Shown here: in pieces, positions 17,801 through 26,302 of the stretch | How positions within the stretch are numbered: position 1 is the first letter of the stretch | Layout of the letters: each line of letters opens with the position of its first letter | NCBI GenBank assembly: GCA_963558655.1 | Contig: CAUWHJ010000001.1 | Coordinates: 124,001 to 188,000, forward strand | DNA: 64,000 bases | Direction of reading: 5' to 3' | From: UMGS1590 sp963558655 | GTDB lineage: Bacteria; Bacillota; Peptococcia; Peptococcales; Peptococcaceae | Notes under the pieces: model-generated | Databases searched by the model: none | What the model was told of the DNA's origin: nothing | Seen by the model: the letters and a program-made list of their open reading frames with translations, nothing else | Program-made: the position numbers and the translations under genes

Positions 17801-18688
17801 AGCACAGAGACGACCGTAGAAGATGCGAATGGCTCCAGCTCGACAACGGTTGTTAAACCAAATGGCGAGAGTGAAACGTCGGTAACGCTTTCCAATGCAG
17901 CCATGGACGCTGCAAGTAAGAATGATACTGCGGTGATTTTACCAATGATGGGCGTGAAAGCACAGGATAGTATGAAGACGGCGCCAAGTGTAACGGTGGA
18001 TTTACAAGGACGCGATGCAGTGCAGGTGGAAATTCCTGTGCTGGATATGACACCGGGAACAGTGGCGGTGCTTGTGGACGCTGGGGGCAATGAGACCATT
18101 CTCAAAAACAGTGTGTTGGGTAACAATGGCTTGATCGTCACGCTGTCTGATGGTGATGAGGTGAAGATTCTTGACAACACGAAACAGTATGGTGATGTGG
18201 CAGAAAATCATTGGGCGAAGAACGTGATTGATTATGTGACGAGCCGTGAACTGTTTGTTGGTGTGACCGATGATAGCTTTGCGCCGGAAGCGGCAATGAA
18301 TCGTGCAATGATTGTATCGGTGTTACAGCGTTATGCAGGTGATGATACCGCAGCAAAACCAGGCGATGCCTGGTATGAAGGCGCACGGAAGTGGGCGATG
18401 GCCAATGGTGTTTGCGATGGGACAAACATGGAAGGCAATGTCACCCGTGAACAGCTTGTGACGATGCTGTATCGTTATGTTGGCAGTCCGCAGGTGGTTG
18501 GCGGCTTGAATGGCTATGCCGACCGAGACAGTGTGAGCAGCTATGCCCAACAAGCGATGGTTTGGGCGGTTCGCAATAATATCATTAGCGGTATGACGTC
18601 TGATACTTTGGCGCCACAGGGGTTGGCGACGCGTGCACAGGTTGCTGCGATTTTTGAACGTTTTATTGAATGGGAGCAAACCGCTTGA
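14897..18688 (+). CDS. Secreted SLH-domain surface protein with Gly-rich beta-helix-like repeats
   Basis: 1263 residues. Signal peptide at 1-27 (MKKQKVLSALLAMTMF, cleaved near AALAEE). Residues about 80-720 hold Gly-rich repeats of the type GAAIGGG and ISGGNIIAKSGTGAAAIGSG, suggestive of a parallel beta-helix. Two group-2 bacterial Ig-like (Big_2) domains follow at about 784-865 and 872-953, then a Thr/Ser-rich linker (TETKPDGSTETT) and three SLH repeats from 1097 to the end, which anchor the protein to the cell-wall polymer. Codons 40-720 are far more AT-rich than the 3' third, indicating a mosaic origin. Function unknown; probably adhesion or carbohydrate contact. Confidence 0.85.
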   Translation: MKKQKVLSALLAMTMFCTMAPPAAALAEETNTEAVEDYSSDHSLEVMGGKLGKDYTIENGVITVKTSTPLTIYGAGENVRGKIVISENVEANIALEALRLFSQDGAALEISKNSTANVKGVNDDLNNENGDFSSLSGSDQSQAILIQNSGMLNIDVEGGCRLNCEGVIKNDGSIAIDGSGIFEIGEYQSNPSVDGGKMIVNNGIVRFYSIDVDKFEVNGGEVGVRNEESGAINADKCVINNGLIDWFIENYDSWNNDDVIGPRLFVSDSLQIKGGDFYGGNISRNSVYGCPVVDGKAVSVKQFNEDRGYPKFTVVDDDQINSLQVSGTGGSYKNRVLTLNDGADVIISSKGQTNDNIQVGDYNNPVHATLTLSGVDIHSAKPTIFVEEGSSLTLILKDGTNNRLQSVGAEMSAIRVKDYDRYDHSDSVLTIQGKETLNVQGRNSGIGAAGGQINIENGNIIATLGSSAFGAAIGGEYRSHAQINISGGTIKAEGATGIGSGYGDADIMISGGNIEAIGHLGAAIGNGNLGQGGSILIEDGHIYATTDCGSAAIGGGVDSSIEEITIKGGNIIAETKPESYYQSSGAAIGTGYARGNLDNPDQERNSSVGNISISGGNIIAKSGTGAAAIGSGQSLDGYITQVGFIEITGGTVEAYGGKGAAGIGAGKGGIDGTFSTGDGDPVIITNSISDQNSESVWNGVFIVDNMNKGIGKVYGDTVTPTADFTIPDGKTLEVDAGQQLIVADGITATNNGTVMRDKDGVVDVQGTWLGNPVMVKGEEEGTAVTGVQLSKNKMTLQPGKSKRLTATVLPETAENKNVTWQSSDERVATVNKNGRVTAAGEGTAVITVTTEEGGFTAQCKVTVSQKAPETVAVDNVALSHKRLTMNVGETATLAATVSPADATNKNVSWKSNDEDVVSVDANGKLTAVESGTATVTVTTEDGNFTALCKVTVVDPDDTTTDTETKPDGSTETTVEDANGSSSTTVVKPNGESETSVTLSNAAMDAASKNDTAVILPMMGVKAQDSMKTAPSVTVDLQGRDAVQVEIPVLDMTPGTVAVLVDAGGNETILKNSVLGNNGLIVTLSDGDEVKILDNTKQYGDVAENHWAKNVIDYVTSRELFVGVTDDSFAPEAAMNRAMIVSVLQRYAGDDTAAKPGDAWYEGARKWAMANGVCDGTNMEGNVTREQLVTMLYRYVGSPQVVGGLNGYADRDSVSSYAQQAMVWAVRNNIISGMTSDTLAPQGLATRAQVAAIFERFIEWEQTA

Positions 18689-18698
18689 TGACCATGCG

Positions 18699-18729
18699 TT
18701 TAAGAGCACTTGACAAGAGCGCTCTTAAA
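18699..18729 (+). repeat. Inverted repeat after surface-protein gene
   Basis: TTTAAGAGC and GCTCTTAAA separated by 13 bases; a weak hairpin in front of the main terminator. Confidence 0.4.
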
Positions 18730-18742
18730 ATAGGCGAACAAT

Positions 18743-18785
18743 AAAAAAGAAGCCAGTTCTGGAAAATCAGAACTGGCTTCTTTTG
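18743..18785. terminator. Bidirectional terminator between surface protein and pepV
   Basis: GAAGCCAGTTCTG/CAGAACTGGCTTC stem flanked by an A run and TTTT, serving convergent genes. Confidence 0.85.
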
Positions 18786-18789
18786 TGTG

Positions 18790-20187
18790 TTATTTCGTTA
18801 ATCGGTAGATGGCATCTGCGAAGATGGCGGTAGCTTTTTCGAGGTCGGCGAGAACGAGGCTTTCGTTTGGTTGGTGGATGACGACGTCGGAGCCTGGCAT
18901 GGTCATGCCGAAGGCAACGCCGCGCGGGATGACGTGGGCGTAGGTGATGCCGCCGATGGATTGTGGGCGGGCTTGTTCGCTGGTGTGGTCGCGGTAGATG
19001 TCGAGCAGGGTTTCAACCAATGGGTCATCATCTGGAATGTAGTGCACGTCTTTGGTGGAAAGTGGGTCTTTGATGCAGGCGCCGTAGCGTGTGCGCAGGG
19101 TGCTGACGATGGAATCAATATTGGTGCCGCGTGGGTAGCGGAAGTTGATGATGATGTTTCCTTCGTGGCTGTCATAGTGGACGATGCCGGGGTTGACGGT
19201 GACGTTGCCCATGATGTCATCATGGTGGGCGACGCCCAGGCGTTCGCCGTAAAAATCTTCATGTAGGTCGCTGCCGAGGAAATGCAGAAAATCATTGGCT
19301 GCGCCAAAGTCGTAGCGCGTAAGGAAGGCGGCGAGGGTGGTGGCGGCGTTAAGCCCCACTTGCGGCTCCATGGCGTGCGCGCTTTTGCCATAACAGGTGA
19401 GGCGCAGGCTGTTGGTCAGGCGTTCGGCGCCGCCTTCTGCCGGACTTTGCTGAAGGGTGGCAAGCCAGGCATCGAGAAGGGCATCGAGGTTGTCGCCGTT
19501 TAGGGTGCAGCTGGCGTGTTCGGGCACGATGTTGGACCGCACACCAGCCTCAAAGGTGAGGAGGGTGCCGTCTTTTCCGCCGTCACCGCCGAGAAAATGC
19601 ACAGGGAGTTCGATGGTGCCTTTTTCGCCGTTGATGAGTGGAAAATCGGCATCTGGTGAGAATGCCATGTCGGGCATTGGCTGAGTGGCAAAGTAGCGGT
19701 CCATGCAGCGCCATTTGCTTTCTTCATCGGTACCTAAGATGAGGTGGATTTGCATATTGGGGGTTATTCCTGCATCGCGGACGAGTTTGAGGGCATAGTA
19801 ACAAGCCATGGCTGGGCCTTTGTCGTCGGAGGTGCCGCGGCCGTAGAGATGGCCATCACGAATGGTGGCTTCAAATGGTGGCGAGAGCCATTCGCCGGTG
19901 GCAGGGACTACATCAAGATGGGCGAGCAGGCCGAGAATTTTTTCGCCTTCGCCGAAGCGGATAACACCTGCCATGTGGTCGATGTTTTCGGCATCAAACC
20001 CATCGCGGCGTGCCAGCTCGAGCATATAGTCCAGCGCTTTGGCTGGTCCGGGGCCGAAAGGGGCTTCCGGCGTTGCGGCGTCATCGTCACGCACGCTTTC
20101 AATCGCAATGAGGGGCGCAAGGTCTGCAAGAAGTGCGTCCTGACAGGCGGCTGCCTGTGTTTGCCAATACTCTGTTGTTCGTTCCAT
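18790..20187 (-). CDS. pepV: Dipeptidase PepV (M20 metallopeptidase)
   Basis: Zinc exopeptidase that splits dipeptides in the cytoplasm. 465 residues. Metal-site motifs are GLLAHLDVVPA (His and Asp), LYGRGTSDDKGP (bridging Asp) and ILGTDEESKW (Glu-Glu, catalytic base and ligand); a lid domain sits between the two halves and HVIPRGVAFGMTMPG supplies the late part of the site. AGGAGCTGACC precedes ATG 20187. Monocistronic. Confidence 0.93.
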   Translation of the reverse strand: MERTTEYWQTQAAACQDALLADLAPLIAIESVRDDDAATPEAPFGPGPAKALDYMLELARRDGFDAENIDHMAGVIRFGEGEKILGLLAHLDVVPATGEWLSPPFEATIRDGHLYGRGTSDDKGPAMACYYALKLVRDAGITPNMQIHLILGTDEESKWRCMDRYFATQPMPDMAFSPDADFPLINGEKGTIELPVHFLGGDGGKDGTLLTFEAGVRSNIVPEHASCTLNGDNLDALLDAWLATLQQSPAEGGAERLTNSLRLTCYGKSAHAMEPQVGLNAATTLAAFLTRYDFGAANDFLHFLGSDLHEDFYGERLGVAHHDDIMGNVTVNPGIVHYDSHEGNIIINFRYPRGTNIDSIVSTLRTRYGACIKDPLSTKDVHYIPDDDPLVETLLDIYRDHTSEQARPQSIGGITYAHVIPRGVAFGMTMPGSDVVIHQPNESLVLADLEKATAIFADAIYRLTK

Positions 20188-20219
20188 GTTGGTCAGCTCC
20201 TATCTTGGAATTTAATATA

Positions 20220-20327
20220 TGTTCACTATAACAAATTTATTGGTTGTTTCTCAAGAATTTATAGAAAATGGGCTGATTTGATTTCTTTTGCGGACAAAAA
20301 CAGGTATAATAAAGCGTATAGTGAACA
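20220..20327. promoter_or_regulatory. Divergent pepV / permease control region
   Basis: TGTTCACTATA (20220-20230) and TATAGTGAACA (20317-20327) form a perfect 11-base inverted repeat. The left copy contains a possible pepV -10 (TATAGT on the minus strand, with TTGAGA 18 bases before it). A TATAAT for the permease lies at 20305-20310. Confidence 0.5.
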
Positions 20328-20359
20328 AATCCCTTGTATGTTTGCAAAAGGAGTTGTAT

Positions 20360-21568
20360 ATGGAATTTCCAAAGATAAGATTATCGCGCTTGTTGGTGCT
20401 GGTCTTTGTTGTGGCGCTGATTATTTATGGCGTGTTCAACATGGATATGGTTGGCGTCTTCATCGGTAAGGTGTTGGGGCTTGTGCGGCCATTCCTTATC
20501 GGTGTGGTGATTGCGTTCATTCTCAATGTGCCGTTACGTTTGTTTGAACAGCGCGTGTTTGTGCGTGTGAAGAATCCGCACTTTAAGAAAATGGAGCGCG
20601 GCATCTCAATTTTGTTGTCGATTGTGCTTGTTTGGGCTGTTTTGGGCTTGGTTGTGAGCGTAGTGCTGCCACAGCTTGCCAGCTCAATTTCCATGTTTAT
20701 TGCTGCCATTCCAAACTACATTGATTACTTAATCAATTTTCTTTCGATGTTTGACCAAAATAACTCGGCAGTCAATAATGTGCTTGAGCAGATACAAAAT
20801 CTTTCTCCGAGTACGTTGGAGAATTATTTTAACGGCCTTATGAACGACCAGATTTCTGCCTGGACGTCCATGTTGTCCACGGCTGTTATGTCTACGGTAA
20901 GCTTTGTGGGCACGTTGGCGTCGAGCCTTGTGCAGGTTGTTGTTGCGTTTATCTTTAGCATTTACGTTCTCTTTAATAAGGAAAAACTGGCGGTGCAAGC
21001 ACGAAAAATTTGTTTCGCTTTTCTCTCAAAGCGGGCGGCCATTTATCTTGTGCACGCTGCACAGGTGAGCTTTGCAAAGTTCTACCACTTTATCATTGGC
21101 CAGCTGACCGAGGCGATTATTCTTGGCAGCTTGTGTACAGTAGGGATGCTCATTTTGCGCCTGCCTTATGCGCCGATGATTGGCGTGCTCACCGGTTTTT
21201 GCGCCCTGATTCCAATTTTTGGTGCGTTTATCGGCGGTGCTGTTGGGGCACTGTTGATTCTTACAGTAAGCCCAATGAAAGCGTTGACGTTTTTGCTTTT
21301 CCTTATTATCTTGCAGCAAGTGGAAGGCCATGTCATCTATCCAAAGGTGGTTGGCGGTTCTGTTGGTTTGCCTGCCATGTGGACACTTTTTGCCATCACC
21401 ATTGGCGGCAGCCTTTCTGGCCTTCTTGGTATGCTTCTTGCGGTGCCATTGTGTGCGGCGGTGTACTATCTCTTCACCGAGATTGTTTATGCGCGCCTCA
21501 AACGCAATGAAATTTCTGTCGATGATAAGTTAATACAGACTGGTGTCAGCGAAGGCACCAGGTTATAA
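20360..21568 (+). CDS. AI-2E family (PerM-like) transporter
   Basis: 402 residues with about eight membrane segments. The N-terminal VGVFIGKVLGLVRPFLIGVVIAFILNVPL and C-terminal GVLTGFCALIPIFGAFIGGAVGALLIL followed by QQVEGHVIYPKVVGGSVGLPAMWTLFAI are diagnostic of the AI-2E/UPF0118 family. Members export autoinducer-2 or act as Na+/H+ antiporters; which applies here is unknown. ATG 20360 has AAAGGAG upstream; the longer frame from 20288 runs through the promoter. Confidence 0.9.
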   Translation: MEFPKIRLSRLLVLVFVVALIIYGVFNMDMVGVFIGKVLGLVRPFLIGVVIAFILNVPLRLFEQRVFVRVKNPHFKKMERGISILLSIVLVWAVLGLVVSVVLPQLASSISMFIAAIPNYIDYLINFLSMFDQNNSAVNNVLEQIQNLSPSTLENYFNGLMNDQISAWTSMLSTAVMSTVSFVGTLASSLVQVVVAFIFSIYVLFNKEKLAVQARKICFAFLSKRAAIYLVHAAQVSFAKFYHFIIGQLTEAIILGSLCTVGMLILRLPYAPMIGVLTGFCALIPIFGAFIGGAVGALLILTVSPMKALTFLLFLIILQQVEGHVIYPKVVGGSVGLPAMWTLFAITIGGSLSGLLGMLLAVPLCAAVYYLFTEIVYARLKRNEISVDDKLIQTGVSEGTRL

Positions 21569-21574
21569 TGATAG

Positions 21575-21755
21575 ACACTGGTTCGAAATTTTCCCAGTAT
21601 AAAAAACTAAGACGTTGCCTGCATGAAGCGGTGGGTGTGTTGTATGCGCCCATGATGCAGGTGAGCGAAGGAGGTTGTGGTATGCTTCTACCATTTGTTC
21701 AATTTGTTTCTCGTTGTCGGCACGGCGCCGTTTCCTGCGAAGGGAGGTGGCTGGC
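21575..21755 (+). promoter_or_regulatory. Structured leader of ECF S-component gene
   Basis: CCTGCAT (21618-21624) pairs with ATGCAGG (21655-21661) around an inner GGGTG/GCGCCC hairpin. A ten-codon ORF (MKRWVCCMRP) lies inside. No known riboswitch consensus was matched. Confidence 0.3.
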
Positions 21756-22307
21756 ATGACGGCAGAGCGTAAGCGAACGGTGCGCCTCTCTTTTGCGGCA
21801 TTGGGTGTGTGTTTGAACATTCTTGGCAGCTTTCTGGTGATGATGACCCGCTTGCCTATTTATGGCGATACCTTAGGCACCATTTTTGTTGGCGTTTTCT
21901 GTGGCCCATTTTATGCGGTGCCCTGCGCCATGGTTTCAAGTCTCATCAATGCGAGTTACGATCCCTTTGCCATTCCCTTTATGCTTAACGGCATCACCGT
22001 GGCACTTTTCGCAAGCCTTTTGCGTTATGCCGCTCTGGCACGTTTGGCACTGCCTGTGAAAGCTCTTGTGGTGGGCTTGCCATCGGCCATCGTGAGCGCC
22101 AGTGTCAGCGCCTTTCTCTTTGGCGGGATAACCTCGGCAAGCTCGTCGTACATTGTGCAGCTTTTGCATGGGGTGTTCCAGCTGCCGATGGTGGTGAGTG
22201 TGTTTATGGTGCAAGTGTTCACCGATTATGCCGACAAATTTCTTATACTCATGCTTGTTACGCTGATTATTGTGCGTATCCCCACACGAATCAAAGAAAA
22301 AGTATAA
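21756..22307 (+). CDS. ECF transporter substrate-binding (S) component
   Basis: 183 residues, six hydrophobic segments. The segment RLPIYGDTLGTIFVGVFCGPFYAVPCAMVSSLIN resembles small ECF S components; the typical early Ala/Gly-rich helix is present. It would pair with a shared EcfA-EcfT module encoded elsewhere to take up a vitamin or related compound; the substrate cannot be told. GGGAGGTGG precedes ATG 21756. It follows the permease after 187 bases that hold a folded leader. Confidence 0.78.
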   Translation: MTAERKRTVRLSFAALGVCLNILGSFLVMMTRLPIYGDTLGTIFVGVFCGPFYAVPCAMVSSLINASYDPFAIPFMLNGITVALFASLLRYAALARLALPVKALVVGLPSAIVSASVSAFLFGGITSASSSYIVQLLHGVFQLPMVVSVFMVQVFTDYADKFLILMLVTLIIVRIPTRIKEKV

Positions 22308-22408
22308 CAATCTGTTACCGTTTCTCTATGTTTTCGTTGGGTGCTTATGGTATAGTAGCAGCGTCAAGAAGCCTATGAACAGACAACAACAATGGAGGAT
22401 TATTGATA

Positions 22409-23548
22409 ATGAAAAAAACTATCATTTCAGCCGTTTTGCTTGCAACAATGCTTGTAAGCCCAGTGGCTGCCTACGCCGATGCTGCTGTTGGCGACCAGAT
22501 CGTTACCATTGGGACCAATCTGGATGCACAACAGCGCCAGGAAGTGCTCAATTATTTTGGTGCGAATGACAACGCACAGATTATTGACGTGGACATTTCT
22601 GAAGAACGCCAGTATCTCAGCGGCAAGGTGCCAGATGCTCAGATTGGCAACAGCACCAACTCCTGCGCCATGATTACCTACACCACCAAAGGCAGCGGGG
22701 TGAATGTCACCACGCACAATATCAACTATGTCACGCCGGACGCTTATAAGAGCGCCATTATTACAGCCGGCATCAATGATGCCGATGTGCAAATTACTGC
22801 GCCGATTGAAGTGAGCGGCACCGGTGCGCTTACCGGTATCATGAAAGCCTACGAAGTATCTTCCGGCGAACCTATTAGCGAAGATGTGAAGCAGGCTGCT
22901 ACGCAGGAACTTGTCACCAACTCTGAGTTGGGGCAGGAAATTGGCGATGAACAAGCCAATGATTTGATTAACACCATTAAAACCGAGATTGCTGAAAATG
23001 CACCAGAGAATGCAGAAGAAGCACAGAGCCTGTTGGACCGCGTGCTTTCTGAATTAGGCATCACCCTGACCGATGAACAATACCAGCAGCTTCTTGACCT
23101 TATCAACCAGTTCTCGCAACTGGATATTAACTGGGATTCTATTGCTGATAGCGTATCTGGTCTCATTGGTCAGGCCAGCGATTATCTGCACAGCGAAGAA
23201 GGGCAGGGTTTCCTGGCAAAATTGCAGGAACTGGTCAACAACTTCTTCGACTGGATTCGCGGCATCTTTGGCGGTGATTCCTCAGATTCGGCTGATGCTG
23301 TCGAGCAGCCAACAGCGCCAACAGATTCCACTGCTGCAAACAATGACGCACAGTCCTCGGAGCCTGTTCAAGATAACGGTGCAGGCAATGTAGAGGACAG
23401 CACAGGCGGTTATGAAGAAACGGTGCCACAGGAACCGGTTCAGCCGGAACAGTCAGAACCGGTTACCGATGAACCACAGACAGACGCCCCTGCTACCGGT
23501 AGCAGCGAAGGCGGCCAAACCACAGAAAATACGGACGTTGCTGCCTGA
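22409..23548 (+). CDS. Secreted DUF1002 family protein
   Basis: 379 residues. Signal peptide at 1-23 (MKKTIISAVLLATMLVSPVAAYA). The DUF1002 domain covers about 24-250: VTIGTNLDAQQRQEVLNYFGA, SNTNSCAMITYTTKGSGVNVTTHNINYVTPDAYKSA-type sequence and VTAPIEVSGTGALTGIMKAYE. The last 90 residues are Pro/Gln/Glu-rich low complexity, probably a wall-spanning or flexible tail. Similar to B. subtilis YpuA; function unknown. GGAGG precedes ATG 22409 by 10 bases; TTG 22403 is an alternative. Confidence 0.85.
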   Translation: MKKTIISAVLLATMLVSPVAAYADAAVGDQIVTIGTNLDAQQRQEVLNYFGANDNAQIIDVDISEERQYLSGKVPDAQIGNSTNSCAMITYTTKGSGVNVTTHNINYVTPDAYKSAIITAGINDADVQITAPIEVSGTGALTGIMKAYEVSSGEPISEDVKQAATQELVTNSELGQEIGDEQANDLINTIKTEIAENAPENAEEAQSLLDRVLSELGITLTDEQYQQLLDLINQFSQLDINWDSIADSVSGLIGQASDYLHSEEGQGFLAKLQELVNNFFDWIRGIFGGDSSDSADAVEQPTAPTDSTAANNDAQSSEPVQDNGAGNVEDSTGGYEETVPQEPVQPEQSEPVTDEPQTDAPATGSSEGGQTTENTDVAA

Positions 23549-23574
23549 GTTTATCGGCAACGTGCTGACGTTTC

Positions 23575-23618
23575 AAAGCGCCCGTTCAACGTGTAATGAC
23601 GTTGAACGGGCGCTTTTT
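23575..23618 (+). terminator. Terminator after DUF1002 gene
   Basis: 18-base stem AAAGCGCCCGTTCAACGT with its complement, six-base loop, T run. Confidence 0.88.
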
Positions 23619-23725
23619 CTTTTGGTAAACGCTGCACGCTGGCGGCTGGTGGCGGGCGCGCTTGCATATCAGTGGAAAATTGTTTATAATAATAAGAGCC
23701 TGAGTAAAATAGGACCGGCAAATTC

Positions 23726-25423
23726 ATGAAGAAGGAGGAAATTATCATTTCTAAGCAAAAAACAAAAGATGGCGTCAAGATCATCCCGCTGGGCGGACTT
23801 GAAGAAATCGGGAAGAATATGACGGCCGTCGAATATAAAGATGAGATCATCGTCATTGACGCAGGGATGTCATTCCCAACGGAAGATCTGCTTGGCGTTG
23901 ACTGTGTGATACCGGACATCACCTACCTCACGTCAAACAAGGAAAAGGTCAAAGGCATCGTTCTCACGCATGGGCACGAAGACCACATTGGCGGTTTGCC
24001 ATACGTTTTGCGCGAGCTTCATGTGCCAGTGTACGGCACACGCCTCACCATTGGGCTGCTCGAACCGAAACTCAAGGAGGCGCGCAATCTGGGCAAACAG
24101 CGTTTGGTGGTTGTAAAGCATGGCGAACCATTCAAGGTTGGGCACATGGAGATCGAACTCATCAAAACCTGTCACAGCATTCCAGATGCGAGCGCTGTTG
24201 CCATTCACACGCCGTTGGGGGCCATTTTCCACACAGGGGATTTCAAGTTTGACCAAACGCCGGTGGACGGCACCACCACCGATTTTCAGCGTATTGCGGA
24301 AATCAGTGCTAAAGGGGTGCTCGTGATGATGAGCGATTCAACAAACGCAACCCGTACTGGTTTCAGCATGAGCGAGTCGTCGATTGGCGAAACCTTTGAC
24401 AAGCTGTTTCCACACATCTCCGGACGCATCATCATTGCCACCTTTGCTTCCAATGTGCACCGGTTGCAGCAGGTGTTGAACGCAGCCTATGACAACAAGC
24501 GCAAAGTGGTCATTACAGGGCGCAGTATGCTCAATACCATTGATGTAGCGAGCAAGTTTGGGTATTTGATAGTACCGCCAAACACCCTCATCGAAATGGA
24601 CGAAATGCGTCAGTATCCCGACAACCGTTTGGTGATTCTCTGCACAGGAAGCCAGGGCGAGCCAATGGCTGCGCTTTCACGCATGGCAATGAGCGAACAC
24701 CGACAAATTCACATTGGGGCAGGCGATACGGTTATTTTTTCTGCCAGCCCAATCCCTGGGAATGAAAAACTCATTAGTAAAGTCATTGATATGCTCTTTA
24801 AGCTCGGTGCTAATGTGATTGATAACACCGACCAACGTGTTCATGTGTCTGGGCACGCCGCCCGTGAAGAGCTGAAGATGATGCTCAATCTTGTGAAACC
24901 AAAGTATTTCATGCCTGTACATGGCGAATATCGTATGCTTTTGAGCCATGCTAACCTGGCTAGAGAAGTGGGTATTCCGCCGGAAAATATCATTGTGACA
25001 GAAAATGGTCATGTGGTGAATGCTACGCCAAACCGTATCAGTTTGGCTGGTAAAGTACCAGCGGGTCGGGTGCTCATTGATGGGTTAGGTGTTGGCGATG
25101 TTGGCAATATTGTGTTGCGTGACCGCCGCCAGCTTTCTCAAGATGGGATTTTTATTGTAGTTGTTACGATTGACCGCAAAAACAAACGTGTTGTTGCCGG
25201 TCCGGATTTGGTCAGCCGCGGCTTTGTCTATGTGCGTGAAGCAGACGAGCTGATGACAGAGGTGAAGAGCCGTGTTGAAAAGGCGCTCGACCAATGCATG
25301 AAAGACGGCGTCACCGATTGGACCAGCATCAAACAGGCACTGCGTGATGTAACGGGCAAGTTCTTGTTTGAACGCACCCGCCGTCGCCCAATGATTCTGC
25401 CAATCATTATGGAAGAAAGTTAA
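23726..25423 (+). CDS. rnj: Ribonuclease J
   Basis: 5'-3' exo- and endoribonuclease of the metallo-beta-lactamase/beta-CASP family, central to RNA turnover in Bacillota. 565 residues. Metal motif HGHEDH, later HTGDFKFD, beta-CASP motifs and a C-terminal domain. The start is ambiguous: ATG 23726 has only a weak AGGAC upstream, while a perfect AAGGAGG (23732-23738) sits inside its first codons and points to an in-frame ATT at 23747 (ISKQKTKDGVKIIPLGG), which would give the usual family N-terminus. Only one RNase J is visible here. Confidence 0.93.
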   Translation: MKKEEIIISKQKTKDGVKIIPLGGLEEIGKNMTAVEYKDEIIVIDAGMSFPTEDLLGVDCVIPDITYLTSNKEKVKGIVLTHGHEDHIGGLPYVLRELHVPVYGTRLTIGLLEPKLKEARNLGKQRLVVVKHGEPFKVGHMEIELIKTCHSIPDASAVAIHTPLGAIFHTGDFKFDQTPVDGTTTDFQRIAEISAKGVLVMMSDSTNATRTGFSMSESSIGETFDKLFPHISGRIIIATFASNVHRLQQVLNAAYDNKRKVVITGRSMLNTIDVASKFGYLIVPPNTLIEMDEMRQYPDNRLVILCTGSQGEPMAALSRMAMSEHRQIHIGAGDTVIFSASPIPGNEKLISKVIDMLFKLGANVIDNTDQRVHVSGHAAREELKMMLNLVKPKYFMPVHGEYRMLLSHANLAREVGIPPENIIVTENGHVVNATPNRISLAGKVPAGRVLIDGLGVGDVGNIVLRDRRQLSQDGIFIVVVTIDRKNKRVVAGPDLVSRGFVYVREADELMTEVKSRVEKALDQCMKDGVTDWTSIKQALRDVTGKFLFERTRRRPMILPIIMEES

Positions 25424-25427
25424 GTGT

Positions 25428-25463
25428 AACCTCGTTCGTTCCTGAGGAACGAGCGAGGTTTTT
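25428..25463 (+). terminator. Terminator after rnj
   Basis: 15-base stem AACCTCGTTCGTTCC paired with GGAACGAGCGAGGTT (one mismatch), T run. Confidence 0.85.
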
Positions 25464-25487
25464 GTTTAATACGAAAGGAGATTCAAA

Positions 25488-26276
25488 ATGGAATGTCGTT
25501 TGGGCTTGATTCAGCTGGCTGCCGGTGACGACAAAGCCGCCAACTTGCGCGCTGCACGTCGGGAAATTGATCGTGCTGTGCGTGAAGGGGCAGAGCTGGT
25601 TATCTTGCCAGAAATGTTCTGCGTGCCTTATGAAACGTCGCGCTTTGCAGCTTACGCTGAACCGGAAGGCGGCGAAGCACAGGCTATGCTCGCTGCGGCA
25701 GCGCGTGACAATCGCTGTTGGCTGGTAGGTGGGTCCATTTGCGAAGTGGAGGACGGCCACTATTATAACACCAGCTATGTGTACAATCCGGAAGGTGCTT
25801 GTGTTGCCAAACACCGCAAATACCACCTTTTTGACATTGACATCAAAGGTGGCCAGTATTTTAAGGAAAGCGACGTGCTTTCACCTGGCGACCAGCTGAC
25901 CGTTTTTGGCACCCCATGGGGCAAGATGGGTCTGGCTATCTGTTTTGACATTCGCTTTGCAGAAATGGCGGCAGAGATGGTCAAGCGCAGCGCTCGTGTG
26001 CTCATTTATCCGGCATCGTTCAATATGTCCACCGGGCCGCGTCATTGGGAACTGCTCTTTCGGGCGCGCGCCATGGACGGGCAGTGCTATGCGGTTGGTG
26101 TTGCACCGGCGCGTGATGAAACTGCCAGCTATGTGAGCTGGGCGCATAGTATCGTTGTTGACCCATGGGCGCAGGTGGTTTGCGACCTCGGCACTGCGCC
26201 GGAAACACGTGTTGTGACGATTGAACTTGATACAGTTGCCGCCGTGCGGCAGCAAATTCCTATTGGTCATGTATGA
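25488..26276 (+). CDS. Carbon-nitrogen hydrolase (omega-amidase-like)
   Basis: 262 residues with the nitrilase-superfamily triad: Glu42 (LPEMFCVPY), Lys111 (KHRKYHLFDID) and Cys152 (AICFDIRF). The HLFDID segment and SFNMSTGPRHWELLFRARA resemble omega-amidases that hydrolyse alpha-ketoglutaramate or similar omega-amides to the keto acid and ammonia. The C-terminus stops at RQQIPIGHV, shorter than relatives, which usually continue into an H-R-R-x-D-x-Y tail. It overlaps nothing but proC starts 27 bases later with its own AAAGGAG, so the pair is likely one operon. Confidence 0.87.
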   Translation: MECRLGLIQLAAGDDKAANLRAARREIDRAVREGAELVILPEMFCVPYETSRFAAYAEPEGGEAQAMLAAAARDNRCWLVGGSICEVEDGHYYNTSYVYNPEGACVAKHRKYHLFDIDIKGGQYFKESDVLSPGDQLTVFGTPWGKMGLAICFDIRFAEMAAEMVKRSARVLIYPASFNMSTGPRHWELLFRARAMDGQCYAVGVAPARDETASYVSWAHSIVVDPWAQVVCDLGTAPETRVVTIELDTVAAVRQQIPIGHV

Positions 26277-26302
26277 ACCATCGCTATGAAAGGAGCTTTA
26301 CC

